Shown here: piece after piece, positions 27,415-35,732 of the stretch
How positions within the stretch are numbered: the stretch's first letter is position 1
Layout of the letters: each line of letters starts with the position of its first letter
DNA from: an uncultured Lachnospiraceae bacterium
Lineage (GTDB): Bacteria > Bacillota > Clostridia > Lachnospirales > Lachnospiraceae
DNA: 64,000 nucleotides
Assembly (NCBI GenBank): GCA_910579505.1
Contig: CAJTTZ010000002.1
Coordinates: 186,001 to 250,000 of the forward strand
Direction of reading: 5' to 3'
The notes under the pieces: generated by a model
What the model saw: only the letters and a program-made list of their open reading frames with translations
What the model was told of the DNA's origin: nothing
Database searches by the model: none
Translations under genes and position numbers: made by a program

Positions 27415-27570
27415 TTATTTTCTCCATAAAATAACAGCATGTTGTGAATCGGTGCGTTCCGTCTGGTCAATTATTTGCTCGTCCAGTTTTTTAAAACTTG
27501 TTTCAATCTTCCAAATCAGACTTTCCTCACTAACTCGGGCACTTTGCAAAACATTTCGTTTATCAGTCAT
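27415..27570 (-). CDS. Possible small protein of 51 residues
   Basis: An ATG at 27570 opens a 51-codon frame in the 370-base gap between the Wzt-like gene and the methyltransferase-kinase gene. The product starts MTDKRNVLQSARVSEESL, is highly charged, has no membrane segment, and its middle could form one amphipathic helix. A GTGGAAAAG lies directly before the ATG, which is close for a ribosome binding site. A good promoter sits only 15 bases upstream. I recognise no family. It may be real, or the region may be an untranslated leader. Confidence 0.35.
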   Translation of the reverse strand: MTDKRNVLQSARVSEESLIWKIETSFKKLDEQIIDQTERTDSQHAVILWRK

Positions 27571-27584
27571 CTTTTCCACGTAAT

Positions 27585-27613
27585 ATCATAAGTTATTTAT
27601 ATCTTTCCGGCAA
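27585..27613 (-). promoter_or_regulatory. Promoter for methyltransferase-glycosyltransferase operon
   Basis: TTGCCG (27608-27613), a 17-base spacer and TATGAT (27585-27590) on the minus strand. Transcripts would begin near 27578, giving a leader of about 265 bases before the methyltransferase-kinase ATG. The remaining gap (27314-27414) is very AT-rich, and a second weak promoter-like TTGGAA/TAATAT pair may lie there. Confidence 0.55.
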
Positions 27614-27682
27614 TTTTTTAATTCCCCGGCCTTCTCCGACGACCCGCTGCCGCAGACAGCCATCCAATTACTATAACACCCT

Positions 27683-28966
27683 TTATTTTACAGTCACCTT
27701 CGAGTTCATATCATAAAACCCAACCGTATCTTTATCCGAAATCACCGTCACGCTCAGCACATCATACAGCCTGTGATACACCGTGAAATCATCCTCCTCA
27801 TATCCTGTCACGCCGAGTGAGAGCAGATAATCCCCGCCCTGCAGGTTCATATCCTGCGTAAAGGTAATTTCCTTTGTCTCCCCGGCTTCCACGGAATCCA
27901 GAAAAGCCTTCTCAAACATGGTGTTCGTACCTGTGATCTCCGTCCCCCGCACATTCTTGATCGTAAACGCAAAAATAGGGGCGGCAATCTTCTCCGCCAT
28001 CTCCACGCGCATATGAATCGTAAACGGGCTTCCTTTTATAATAGTGGAAGTTTTCGTCCCGTTCCCGTCCGTAATATAGTATTCCGTAATCTGAGCCTTT
28101 TTAGAACCGTACTCTAAAAGATCGGGATTGCATCCGTCGAGCTTGCTGCCGTCCACGCCTTTCGCCGCCATCGCCCGAAGCTGCTCGTCATCGAGCAGGC
28201 GCTCCCCCTCCGCTTCCGGCGCCGTATACTGACCCACAAGCACCTGTTTGTATGTGTCTATCATCTGCTTGGGCATGCCTTCCCCCAGCTTTATACCCTG
28301 ATTTAAGAGCACCACACGGTCACAGTATTTGCTGATACTGCTCAAATCGTGGCTGACAAACACAATCGTCTTCCCCATCTCCTTAAATTCTTCAAATTTA
28401 TGGTAACATTTTGCCTGAAAAAAGACATCGCCCACCGAAAGCGCCTCGTCCACTATAAGGATTTCCGGGTCGATATTGATCGCGACCGCAAAGGCAAGCC
28501 GCACGAACATGCCGCTGGAATAAGTTTTCGCTGGCTGGTATACGTAGTCCCCTATATCCGCAAAGGCGAGAATTTCATCCAGTTTCTGGTCAATCTCCTT
28601 CTTGGAAAAGCCGATCATCGTACCGTTTAAATATATATTCTCAATGCCGTTGTATTCCATGTTGAAACCGGCGCCCAGCTCCAACAGGGCCGAAATGCGC
28701 CCGTTAACTTCCACCTCACCGGCCGTCGGAGAAAGAACACCTGTTATTATTTTCAGAATCGTGGATTTCCCGGAACCGTTTGTGCCGATAATCCCCACGC
28801 ACTCCCCCTGCCTTATGGTCATATTGACGCCCTTTAAGGCGCGGTGTTCCGTATGGTGCTTTCCCCTGCCAATATGCAGCGCCTCCTTCAGCCGTTCTGA
28901 GGGCTTGTCATAAAGCTTATACACTTTTTCCAGATCAGTGACCTTAATTGCGATGTTATTATCCAT
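27683..28966 (-). CDS. Wzt/TagH-like polysaccharide ABC transporter ATPase
   Basis: This is the ATPase of an ABC-2 exporter for lipid-linked polysaccharide. It is 427 residues: an N-terminal nucleotide-binding domain with Walker A GTNGSGKST (61-69), signature YSSGMFVRLAFA and Walker B ILIVDEAL, the TagH/Wzt subtype with VNGRISALLELGAGF. A long C-terminal part (about 270-427) of beta strands resembles the Wzt cargo-binding domain (PF14524), which in E. coli O9a reads the chain-terminal cap. GGGGAAATGAGTT precedes the ATG. It lies between the permease gene and the methyltransferase-kinase, which fits a terminator-plus-recognition pathway. Confidence 0.92.
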   Translation of the reverse strand: MDNNIAIKVTDLEKVYKLYDKPSERLKEALHIGRGKHHTEHRALKGVNMTIRQGECVGIIGTNGSGKSTILKIITGVLSPTAGEVEVNGRISALLELGAGFNMEYNGIENIYLNGTMIGFSKKEIDQKLDEILAFADIGDYVYQPAKTYSSGMFVRLAFAVAINIDPEILIVDEALSVGDVFFQAKCYHKFEEFKEMGKTIVFVSHDLSSISKYCDRVVLLNQGIKLGEGMPKQMIDTYKQVLVGQYTAPEAEGERLLDDEQLRAMAAKGVDGSKLDGCNPDLLEYGSKKAQITEYYITDGNGTKTSTIIKGSPFTIHMRVEMAEKIAAPIFAFTIKNVRGTEITGTNTMFEKAFLDSVEAGETKEITFTQDMNLQGGDYLLSLGVTGYEEDDFTVYHRLYDVLSVTVISDKDTVGFYDMNSKVTVK

Positions 28967-28990
28967 AACTCATTTCCCCGTATTATATAA

Positions 28991-29060
28991 GAGCATTACC
29001 GCAGCTCGAATCCGCGTCTTCAGCACTGCGCTCTTATCTGTACATATTTCGGCAATGCTC
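28991..29060 (-). other. Structured spacer between wzm- and wzt-like genes
   Basis: GAGCATTACCG (28991-29001) and CGGCAATGCTC (29050-29060) can pair over 11 bp in RNA with one G-U. Inside is another inverted pair (GCTCTTAT at 29030-29037 with ATAAGAGC at 28987-28994) that competes with it. The outer stem ends in TTATATAAT on the minus strand, as in an attenuator. The stem overlaps the permease stop codon. Confidence 0.45.
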
Positions 29061-30093
29061 ATAGCACATCCGCAAAATGACTGCGCAGCCGTCTAAACAC
29101 CAGCGTCCCAATGCAGAACATACTGATGGTAAAGATCCAGAAGTATGTGGAAGAGTAAAAGTGCTCCCAAAACCATTCCTCCTCAAAAATCGCGCTTCGG
29201 TAACCGTTTACGATATAGACGAGCGGATTCAGCTTGAAGAGGGTCTTCATGTTGTCACTGGGCAGCATTTTGATATTCCACATGATAGGGGTCGCCCACA
29301 TGCCGATCTGGAGCGCAATGCTGATCATCTGCTGCAGATCCCTGATAAAAACAACCAGCGCGCTTGTCAGATAACTGAGCGCAAGCACAAAGAATACCAG
29401 ACACAGACTGTAATAGAGAAGCTGCACGGTATAAATTGTGGGGGTGTACCCGTAACAAACCGCCACCACCAGCAGGATTCCCACAAAAAATATGTGTATG
29501 AAGGTGGCTGCAATCACCTTGATAATAGGCAGAATGCTGATGTTAAACACCACTTTCTTAACCAGATAGGTATATTCCAAAAGCGCCATCGTCCCCTGGG
29601 AAATCGCCTCCGAAAAGTAAAACCACGGCACAAGACCCGCCATCAGGTACAGTACGTAGGGCGGCTCCACGCCGTCCGCCGCCACAAACTCCACCCTCGC
29701 CTGAAACACTTTGTCAAACACAATCCAGTACATAAGCACTGTCACCACCGGCTGCGCCAGCGCCCACACAATCCCCAGATAAGAACCCGCGTACCTCTTC
29801 TTAAAATCATTTTTCGCCAGTTTCCAGATCAATCCCCTGCTCTGGAAAAGTTCCACCGGAATGGTCACAATCCTGTCATAATAGATCGTAAACATGATAC
29901 AGGTAAAGGTAATCAGCACACAGCCGCTTACCTTCTTCATCTGCTCCGTCACCTGATCGGCAAGCGGATTGTGATGCAGTATCAGCACGGAAGCCAGAAG
30001 AAGGCCAAGCCCCCAGAATATTGCTATCGCCGCGGACTTAGGAAACGCTTGCTTCTCTGTGAAATTTTTCTCTACCTGTTTATGTTTATTCAT
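29059..30093 (-). CDS. Wzm/TagG-like polysaccharide ABC transporter permease
   Basis: This 344-residue ABC-2 permease has the motif KNDFKKRYAGSYLGIVWALA preceding the core, GLVPWFYFSEAISQG and IMWNIKMLPSDNMKTLFKLNPLVYIVNGYR at the C-terminal side. About six core membrane helices span residues 100-335. An extra N-terminal segment of about 85 residues with two helices is not part of the standard 260-residue family length. It pairs with the downstream ATPase to flip undecaprenyl-linked polysaccharide. It follows rmlC. No strong ribosome binding site precedes the ATG. Confidence 0.92.
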   Translation of the reverse strand: MNKHKQVEKNFTEKQAFPKSAAIAIFWGLGLLLASVLILHHNPLADQVTEQMKKVSGCVLITFTCIMFTIYYDRIVTIPVELFQSRGLIWKLAKNDFKKRYAGSYLGIVWALAQPVVTVLMYWIVFDKVFQARVEFVAADGVEPPYVLYLMAGLVPWFYFSEAISQGTMALLEYTYLVKKVVFNISILPIIKVIAATFIHIFFVGILLVVAVCYGYTPTIYTVQLLYYSLCLVFFVLALSYLTSALVVFIRDLQQMISIALQIGMWATPIMWNIKMLPSDNMKTLFKLNPLVYIVNGYRSAIFEEEWFWEHFYSSTYFWIFTISMFCIGTLVFRRLRSHFADVL

Positions 30094-30117
30094 GTTATCG
30101 CTTTCTTAGTCTGCGGA

Positions 30118-30134
30118 GAATGCCGCAGGCATTC
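30118..30134 (-). repeat. Short inverted repeat between rmlC and wzm-like gene
   Basis: GAATGCC (30118-30124) and GGCATTC (30128-30134) pair with a GCA loop, 24 bases before the permease start. It could be a weak intra-operon terminator. No T-run follows. Confidence 0.35.
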
Positions 30135-30197
30135 CCTCATGCGAGATTTTAGTAACTCCAAGTCAGCTTTGCCGGCTTTGCGCAGCCGCCTTTGCCG

Positions 30198-30770
30198 CTA
30201 AGCTTTAGAATTGCTTCTCGCATTGGTGAACGCGGACAACCCCTCCCAATTCCTGTCCTTTTCGGACATCACAAGTTCCATCCCCTCGGGAATGGGCCAT
30301 TCGACCCCGATCTCAGGATCGCTAAAAAGGATGCCGCCCTCGTCGTTAGGATGATAAAAGTCCGTACACTTATAGGCAAATTCCGCATAATCTGACAACA
30401 CCAGAAAGCCGTGCGCAAAATTTTTCGGAATGAAAAACTGTTTCTTATTTTCCGCTGAGAGGTTCACACCGTACCACTTGCCGTAGGTTGCCGACCCCTG
30501 CCGCAGATCCACAGCAACGTCAAAGACTTCTCCCGCGATTACCCGCACCAGCTTGTCCTGCGGATAGTTAATCTGGAAATGCAGCCCCCTGAGTACACCT
30601 TTCACAGACGAAGACTGGTTATCCTGTACAAAGACCTGATCAATCCCCGCCGCCTTATAGTCCTCGTAGTGGTAGGTCTCCATAAAATAACCCCTGTTAT
30701 CCCCGAACACCGCCGGGGTAATCACCTTCAAACCTTCAATCTCACAAGTCTCCACCGTTATCTTTCCCAT
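30198..30770 (-). CDS. rfbC: dTDP-4-dehydrorhamnose 3,5-epimerase
   Basis: It epimerises C3 and C5 of dTDP-4-keto-6-deoxyglucose in dTDP-L-rhamnose synthesis. At 190 residues it is the full length of RmlC. The cupin core shows VQDNQSSSVKGVLRGLHFQ with the catalytic His, VFDVAVDLRQGS and FIPKNFAHGFLVLSD, and the catalytic Tyr region YKCTDFYHP. AAGGAGGAG precedes the ATG. It sits between the membrane GH25 gene and the Wzm-like permease, so epimerase and exporter share a transcript. Confidence 0.96.
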   Translation of the reverse strand: MGKITVETCEIEGLKVITPAVFGDNRGYFMETYHYEDYKAAGIDQVFVQDNQSSSVKGVLRGLHFQINYPQDKLVRVIAGEVFDVAVDLRQGSATYGKWYGVNLSAENKKQFFIPKNFAHGFLVLSDYAEFAYKCTDFYHPNDEGGILFSDPEIGVEWPIPEGMELVMSEKDRNWEGLSAFTNARSNSKA

Positions 30771-30822
30771 CGTTATCTCCTCCTTACTTATCGTTCAGCC
30801 CGCACCCATTCGCAAAATCGCG

Positions 30823-32175
30823 CTATTCTACTGGAACATTTCCCGTATCCCCGTTCACCACGCCGGAATAGCCTTCCGCACCTTTGGCGTGGTTGATCGA
30901 AGTATCTATATTCATATAGCACAGGTTCAGGTCTACATTGGTGGAAATGCCGTCCACCGTTCCCTTTGAGGTATACTGCCACATATGATAATAATATTCG
31001 TCATAAGTAGGTACATCCGCATATTCCGCGAGCCAGATCCGATAATCTGACAGCCTCGACATATCTAACCTGTCATTCAGCCAGTTGCGGGAAGCGTACA
31101 CGCCCGTCTCGTACCCTGCCGCCTCCATGGTCTGCAGGAACGCCCTGTGCGCCCTTGTTCGCTCCTCGCTGTCAAGCCCGTCTGCCCGGCCCCTGCCTCC
31201 GGCGCTCTCACTGTCAAGGAATACCGGGTAATCCACATCATATTCCTCAATCAGGCGGATCACCATGGACGCCTCCTCCACAGCCTCCACCTCGTCCAAC
31301 GCCTGTGTAAAGAAATAAACTCCCACGGGAATACCCGCTTCAATCGCGCCTTCTATGTTCTCTTTATATCTGGGGTCAATAACAAGCGCGCCAGTCGTTG
31401 CACCTCGGTATCCACAGCGGATAATGGCAAATTCGATGCCGGCATCCTTCACTGCCTCCCAGTCAATTTCCTGATTCCACTTGGATACGTCGATGCCGAG
31501 TTTTGCGCTGCCGTTGTCGAACTGCAGTTCCATGTTCTCCGTGCCGTCCGCATCTTCTTCGGCTCCATTGACAGCCTTATCCTCCTTCTCGGGATCAATA
31601 TCGTCCTCGGTCACCATCAGATACTCAATATTGTCGATTACCCGGTACTCAATGTCCTGCCGTACCTGTATCGTAGTGATGGTGTTTGGCACGCGAAAAC
31701 CCTCCATCTCGTTGAGGAAAACACTGTATTCCCCGGACCGCAGGCCGTCCACATAGATCACACCGTCCTCGTCATTGTCGGTGTACTCGCCCACGCCCTG
31801 AATCGTGACGGTGAAATCCGCGCCCGTCACCAGACGTCCGACGCTGTCCACCACCATAATTCGCAAATCCTTTGCCACGGAGCTCATCATCAGAGACACG
31901 TTTCTGCCCGAGTAGGATTCAATGCTCTTAAACTTCACCTCGGGGTCAAAAAAGGTTTCATCCCTCAGAAAAGCAGACAGATCGCCTCCTATCTGTCCGC
32001 CTTCCGTCTCCGCCCCTTCCTCCTGCAAAGGCTCTTCCTCCTGTACAGGCTCATCCGCGGCAAACCCGAGCTTACGCTTCACCGTATCAAAATTCACAAT
32101 GGCGATCACCGCAAACACCGCCAGAAATACGACGATCATGCCGGCCATCGCCCGTCTCATACGCTTAGAGTCCAT
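30823..32175 (-). CDS. Membrane-anchored GH25 muramidase
   Basis: This is a 450-residue type II membrane protein. It has one N-terminal membrane helix (about 9-29), an acidic Glu-rich linker, a SpaA/Cna-B-like beta domain (VTIQGVGEYTDNDEDGVIYV) and a C-terminal GH25 lysozyme domain (about 225-430). The GH25 domain begins KLGIDVSKWNQEIDW and has the catalytic pair in YPVFLDSES plus the closing THMWQYTS-type motif (YYHMWQYTSKG). It should cut N-acetylmuramyl beta-1,4 bonds outside the membrane. The ATG at 32175 has GAGGT five bases upstream and overlaps the end of rfbA by 11 bases, so it is coupled to it. A paralogous GH25 protein lies at 39685. It probably remodels wall where polysaccharide is attached. 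Confidence 0.9.
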   Translation of the reverse strand: MDSKRMRRAMAGMIVVFLAVFAVIAIVNFDTVKRKLGFAADEPVQEEEPLQEEGAETEGGQIGGDLSAFLRDETFFDPEVKFKSIESYSGRNVSLMMSSVAKDLRIMVVDSVGRLVTGADFTVTIQGVGEYTDNDEDGVIYVDGLRSGEYSVFLNEMEGFRVPNTITTIQVRQDIEYRVIDNIEYLMVTEDDIDPEKEDKAVNGAEEDADGTENMELQFDNGSAKLGIDVSKWNQEIDWEAVKDAGIEFAIIRCGYRGATTGALVIDPRYKENIEGAIEAGIPVGVYFFTQALDEVEAVEEASMVIRLIEEYDVDYPVFLDSESAGGRGRADGLDSEERTRAHRAFLQTMEAAGYETGVYASRNWLNDRLDMSRLSDYRIWLAEYADVPTYDEYYYHMWQYTSKGTVDGISTNVDLNLCYMNIDTSINHAKGAEGYSGVVNGDTGNVPVE

Positions 32176-33034
32176 TTGCAACCTCTACTATATACTGTCC
32201 GTAAGCAGTTTTCATAAGCGGCTCCGCCAGCTTAAGCAGCTGCTCCTTAGTAATGAATCCTCTCCTGTAGGCAATCTCCTCGATGCAGGAGATATAAAGT
32301 CCCTGTCTCTTTTGGAACGCCGCCACAAAATCCGCCGCGTCTAGCAGCATATCATGGCTTCCCGTATCCAGCCACGCGAAACCGCGCCCGAGCGTTTCCA
32401 CCCGCAGTGCTCCCCGCCGCAGGTATTCATTGTTAATACTTGTAATCTCTATCTCACCTCTGGCGGAAGGCTGCACATTCCTCGCAATCTCCACCACGTC
32501 ATTGTCATAAAAATACAGCCCCGGCACAGCGTAGTTGCTTCTCGGATGCTCGGGCTTCTCCTCAATGGAGAGCGCCATGCCGTTCTCATCAAACTCCACA
32601 ACGCCATACTCTCTGGGGTCTCTCACATAATAGCCGAAAATGGTCGCACCGCTCTTTCTCGCCGCCACTTCCTTAAGCACTCTGGAAAAGCTCTGCCCAT
32701 AAAAAATATTGTCGCCAAGAATTAAGGCCACACTGTCCGTGCCAATAAAATCCGCACCTATGATAAAAGCGTCCGCAAGTCCCCTCGGATACTCCTGTAC
32801 CGCATACTCCATACGAAGTCCAAGCTGTTCTCCCGTGCCGAACAGCTCCTGAAAAACCGGAAGGTCCCTCGGCGTGGAGATAATCAGGATCTCCCTGATC
32901 CCAGCCAGCATAAGAATAGACAGCGGATAATAGATCATCGGCTTATCGTATATCGGCATAATCTGTTTGGAAACCGCTTTGGTCAGCGGATAAAGTCTGG
33001 TACCCGAGCCGCCCGCTAAAATAATTCCTTTCAT
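32165..33034 (-). CDS. rfbA: Glucose-1-phosphate thymidylyltransferase
   Basis: It makes dTDP-glucose from glucose-1-phosphate and dTTP, the first step to dTDP-L-rhamnose. It is 289 residues, the standard RmlA length. Visible motifs are the nucleotide-binding loop KGIILAGGSGTRLYPLT, YYPLSILMLAGIREIL, ALILGDNIFYG and VVEFDENGMALSIEEKP. AGGAGAAG precedes the ATG. Its stop lies inside the start region of the GH25 gene. Together with pgcA it links central metabolism to the deoxysugar. Confidence 0.97.
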   Translation of the reverse strand: MKGIILAGGSGTRLYPLTKAVSKQIMPIYDKPMIYYPLSILMLAGIREILIISTPRDLPVFQELFGTGEQLGLRMEYAVQEYPRGLADAFIIGADFIGTDSVALILGDNIFYGQSFSRVLKEVAARKSGATIFGYYVRDPREYGVVEFDENGMALSIEEKPEHPRSNYAVPGLYFYDNDVVEIARNVQPSARGEIEITSINNEYLRRGALRVETLGRGFAWLDTGSHDMLLDAADFVAAFQKRQGLYISCIEEIAYRRGFITKEQLLKLAEPLMKTAYGQYIVEVANGL

Positions 33035-33084
33035 CGCTTCTTCTCCTGTTCCTTAGTAAATGTCAGTTACAAAGTATCCCCGCT

Positions 33085-33759
33085 TCACAAGGTCACTTCC
33101 CCGTCGTGGTCCACAAGGGACGCGGAGATGACGCTCTCCAAGTCCATCAGCTCTTCCACGAGTCTGCCGCCCTCCCCGGTTTTGACCTCAACCGCCATGT
33201 TTAACTTATCTTTTGTCAGATTCCGCGCCTTTACCTGAGACATGCTGCAGTGCTTTTCCACAATCTCCATGACACGCCCCTCCGTCTTATAATCGGAAGC
33301 GTTTACCAGAAGGATCACCGCCGGCACGCCCGAAGGCACCCTGTCAAATAATAATATTATCACAGTTATGACAATTGATGCAACTACCGCCACCACGGCA
33401 AAACCCGCGCCGCATATGATACCCACACTGATCGACCAGAACAGAAACACCAGATCCATGGGGTCTTTGATTGCTGTGCGGAATCTCACAATGGACAGCG
33501 CGCCCACCATACCGAGAGAAATCACAATGTTAGACTGGATCGTCAAAATCACCGCCGCCGTAATCACAGAAAGCGCAATGAGCGAAAGATTAAAATTGCG
33601 GTTATAAAAAGCATTTTTGTTGACCGTGCGGTAAATCAGAAAAATATAACTTGCAATCAGCACTGTGACCGCCATACATATTACAATCTGCGCCAAATCA
33701 ATCCGAACGGACGCATAGCCTTCCAGAAACGATTTTTTAAAGATATCAATAAAGCTCAT
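33085..33759 (-). CDS. DUF4956 membrane protein
   Basis: This 224-residue protein has four membrane helices within residues 15-140, interrupted by the family signature LGMVGALSIVRFRTAIKDPM. A cytoplasmic C-terminal domain of about 80 residues with ferredoxin-like alternation follows. DUF4956 proteins have no settled function but are regularly found beside VTC-type polyphosphate polymerases, as here. The ATG overlaps the VTC stop in ATGA, so the two are translationally coupled. It may be the channel or membrane partner of that enzyme; this is inference. Confidence 0.88.
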   Translation of the reverse strand: MSFIDIFKKSFLEGYASVRIDLAQIVICMAVTVLIASYIFLIYRTVNKNAFYNRNFNLSLIALSVITAAVILTIQSNIVISLGMVGALSIVRFRTAIKDPMDLVFLFWSISVGIICGAGFAVVAVVASIVITVIILLFDRVPSGVPAVILLVNASDYKTEGRVMEIVEKHCSMSQVKARNLTKDKLNMAVEVKTGEGGRLVEELMDLESVISASLVDHDGEVTL

Positions 33760-34457
33760 ACCCTCACTCCCCCATAGCAGTTATATTTTCGGCATAAATA
33801 GTATTTGGAAAAGCTCGTCCATTGTAAGGAATCAAGTGCCATCCGCTCTCTGATATAGGACGGCAGAAGTTCGTCCCACTTTACTTCCAAAATGCTCTCT
33901 CCCGTTCCCAGCACACTCCGCAGCGGAATCCCCGGCTGTAAGAAGCCCTCAATATCATTGGAAGATACGATGGCTTCGTCAAAGGTCACCCGCACATTGC
34001 CCATGCTGCACACAAAAGGAATACGCGTATACTGCACAATCACCACCGGGCGGAGGCTTTTTAGCCGCATCTGCATGAACATAGCCGCCTGTTTCTCGGA
34101 AACGCCCCTCTCCGGCTCCGGGATCTCTCCCGCCATAAACCGCCTGCACTGGTCAGCCGTAATCGGGCATGCCGTTTTTCTCGTCATACCTCTTTCCTTC
34201 GCCTTACACTCCAGACTGATCCTTGAAGCATCACAATTGTAAAAACGTATGCGGTATTTCTCACGGGGATCAACGCCATCCTCATTTTCATAAAAACAGT
34301 CGTCATCCGGGCTGTCGAAGTAGAGGCTGCGGATCAGATATTCCCCATCCGCGTCCGCATGGCAATCCGGCTCCAGAACATCCTGCGCCCGAATCTTAAG
34401 CACTGCCTTCTGCCTTTCGTCTATCATATATTTATATTCATGTCTGTACTCTGTCAC
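33756..34457 (-). CDS. VTC-domain polyphosphate polymerase-like protein
   Basis: This 233-residue soluble protein matches the VTC (PF09359) tunnel fold of yeast Vtc4, which polymerises polyphosphate from ATP. Features are TEYRHEYKYMIDERQ at the start, YLIRSLYFDSPDDDCFYEN, KYRIRFYN and SLECKAKERG with basic tunnel residues. The C-terminal ILEVKWDELLPSYIRERM supplies the metal-binding Glu. The GTG at 34457 overlaps the stop of the upstream gene (GTGA), and the gene overlaps the DUF4956 start by 4 bases. Bacterial members are coupled with DUF4956 and CotH genes. The product may be polyphosphate or another phosphopolymer. Confidence 0.85.
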   Translation of the reverse strand: MTEYRHEYKYMIDERQKAVLKIRAQDVLEPDCHADADGEYLIRSLYFDSPDDDCFYENEDGVDPREKYRIRFYNCDASRISLECKAKERGMTRKTACPITADQCRRFMAGEIPEPERGVSEKQAAMFMQMRLKSLRPVVIVQYTRIPFVCSMGNVRVTFDEAIVSSNDIEGFLQPGIPLRSVLGTGESILEVKWDELLPSYIRERMALDSLQWTSFSKYYLCRKYNCYGGVRV

Positions 34458-35341
34458 AGCCTTTGCACCCCGTCCGCAATATACGCCGTGCCTTCCGTCC
34501 GCACCTTTTCCTCCACGGCTTTGACATTGCACAGGCACTCGTAAAGATACAGGTCGGAAGCCGCACTGATGCCGGTCTTTCCCGCCACCACCGAAAGGCT
34601 GCCGCCTCCCACCTCTATCACTCCTCTGTCGTCCGCGCCTTGATTTACTGTGCGCAGCCCGTTTTTCTCACTCTCCACATCCACGGAAGCATCCCGCATA
34701 TAGATGCCGTCATTGCCCCGGATGCCGTCCCCTTTGGCATGTACCGAAAGGTTGCCGTCCAAAAGTCTGATTCTGTCCTTCCCGCGGATACCGTCCTCAT
34801 AATACGCAAACACCTCCAGCATGCCGCTGCCGTTGATTGTCAGATCGCAGACACTGTAAAAACATGCCGGCGTTTCCTCACAGTCCTTATAATCAGGGGA
34901 ATCCGAAAGCACATTCTCCGTATCCGGCACCAGCGTCACAATTACCTTTGCCGCCTCCTGTATGCAGATTGCCGGACCGTTCATGGAGGAAATTTCCACT
35001 CCCGCCAGGTACAGATGCACCAGTTCGTCCTCCTGCGCGTCAATAACAACCTGTCCGTCCAGACTGCCGGAAAGCCAGATATCGCCGCTTTCCGTAAGGA
35101 TCATGCGCCCGTCATGGTCATTCAGGCTGATTCGTTTTACTTTCTCTGCGTCCTGCGGCTTTGTCCTTCGGTCCTGACTTGTCCTTCTGTCCTGTTTTGT
35201 TCTCTCCGTCATCCAGTCCTCAGACTGTTGCGCCCGCTCTTTCGCCGGATCTTTTGCCGCGCATGCCATAAGAAGCAGCGACGCACACAGAACCCATACT
35301 GCACGGACCGCATATTTTCCCATTCTTTCTCTTCTCGTCAT
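34454..35341 (-). CDS. Cthe_2159-like carbohydrate-binding lipoprotein
   Basis: This 295-residue protein has a lipobox (SLLLMACAAK) and a Lys/Arg/Gln-rich linker. The right-handed beta-helix-like repeats (LTINGSGMLEVFAYYEDGIR, KGDGIRGNDGIYMRDASV) match the Cthe_2159/DUF4353 family, shown in Clostridium thermocellum to bind acidic and cellulosic polysaccharides with calcium. Family members commonly sit beside CotH and VTC genes. It probably stays tethered outside the membrane. The start is uncertain: the ATG at 35341 is preferred, and a GTG at 35359 and an ATG at 35323 are alternatives. Its stop overlaps the VTC start. Confidence 0.82.
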   Translation of the reverse strand: MTRRERMGKYAVRAVWVLCASLLLMACAAKDPAKERAQQSEDWMTERTKQDRRTSQDRRTKPQDAEKVKRISLNDHDGRMILTESGDIWLSGSLDGQVVIDAQEDELVHLYLAGVEISSMNGPAICIQEAAKVIVTLVPDTENVLSDSPDYKDCEETPACFYSVCDLTINGSGMLEVFAYYEDGIRGKDRIRLLDGNLSVHAKGDGIRGNDGIYMRDASVDVESEKNGLRTVNQGADDRGVIEVGGGSLSVVAGKTGISAASDLYLYECLCNVKAVEEKVRTEGTAYIADGVQRL

Positions 35342-35375
35342 ATTTCCGTCTCTACGCACCGAATCATACGCCTGT

Positions 35376-35720
35376 TCATACCGCCCGTTTTTTATTCAGA
35401 AGCTTCCCTGCGAAACGCTCCAGAACACCCAGCCCTGCCGCCGAAAGAAGCGCCAGCGCGGAATAGCGGAACACAAAAGTGATATCATAAATGGAGTAGT
35501 AGACCTCTTCCCCCAAATACTCCGTGGAAAAACTGACGGTCGTCGCCCCCTTAAGAACATAAAACGCCGCGTACACCAGGCATGCAATGATAAGATCATG
35601 CACCAGCCAGTTTACCGCCGCCTTAGCCGTGTCCTTCCAATCCGCAAGCTCCTTTTCGCCCGCAACCTTCCAGGTAACCATTCCCGGCACCAGCAATAGT
35701 AAAATAATAACACAGACCAT
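35376..35720 (-). CDS. Small membrane protein of unknown function
   Basis: This 114-residue protein has three predicted membrane helices (about 2-18, 38-57 and 85-103) and a polar middle. GGGGAGG lies six bases before the ATG, so it is a real gene. It sits between the CotH-family gene (12 bases) and the Cthe_2159-like gene. I recognise no family. Position suggests it is a membrane partner of the CotH protein, which itself starts with several helices. Confidence 0.7.
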   Translation of the reverse strand: MVCVIILLLLVPGMVTWKVAGEKELADWKDTAKAAVNWLVHDLIIACLVYAAFYVLKGATTVSFSTEYLGEEVYYSIYDITFVFRYSALALLSAAGLGVLERFAGKLLNKKRAV

Positions 35721-35732
35721 ATATACCTCCCC

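Noticed and set aside
27585..27602. AAGTTATTTATAT shared between the gap at 27.6 kb and the palindrome at 2.6 kb as a regulator site
   Set aside because: Only one arm is shared and both regions are AT-rich, so chance is a sufficient explanation.
29077..30201. A 374-codon open frame on the plus strand opposite the Wzm-like gene
   Set aside because: Composition is His/Arg/Gln-rich and low in structure, as expected for the reverse complement of a hydrophobic membrane gene.
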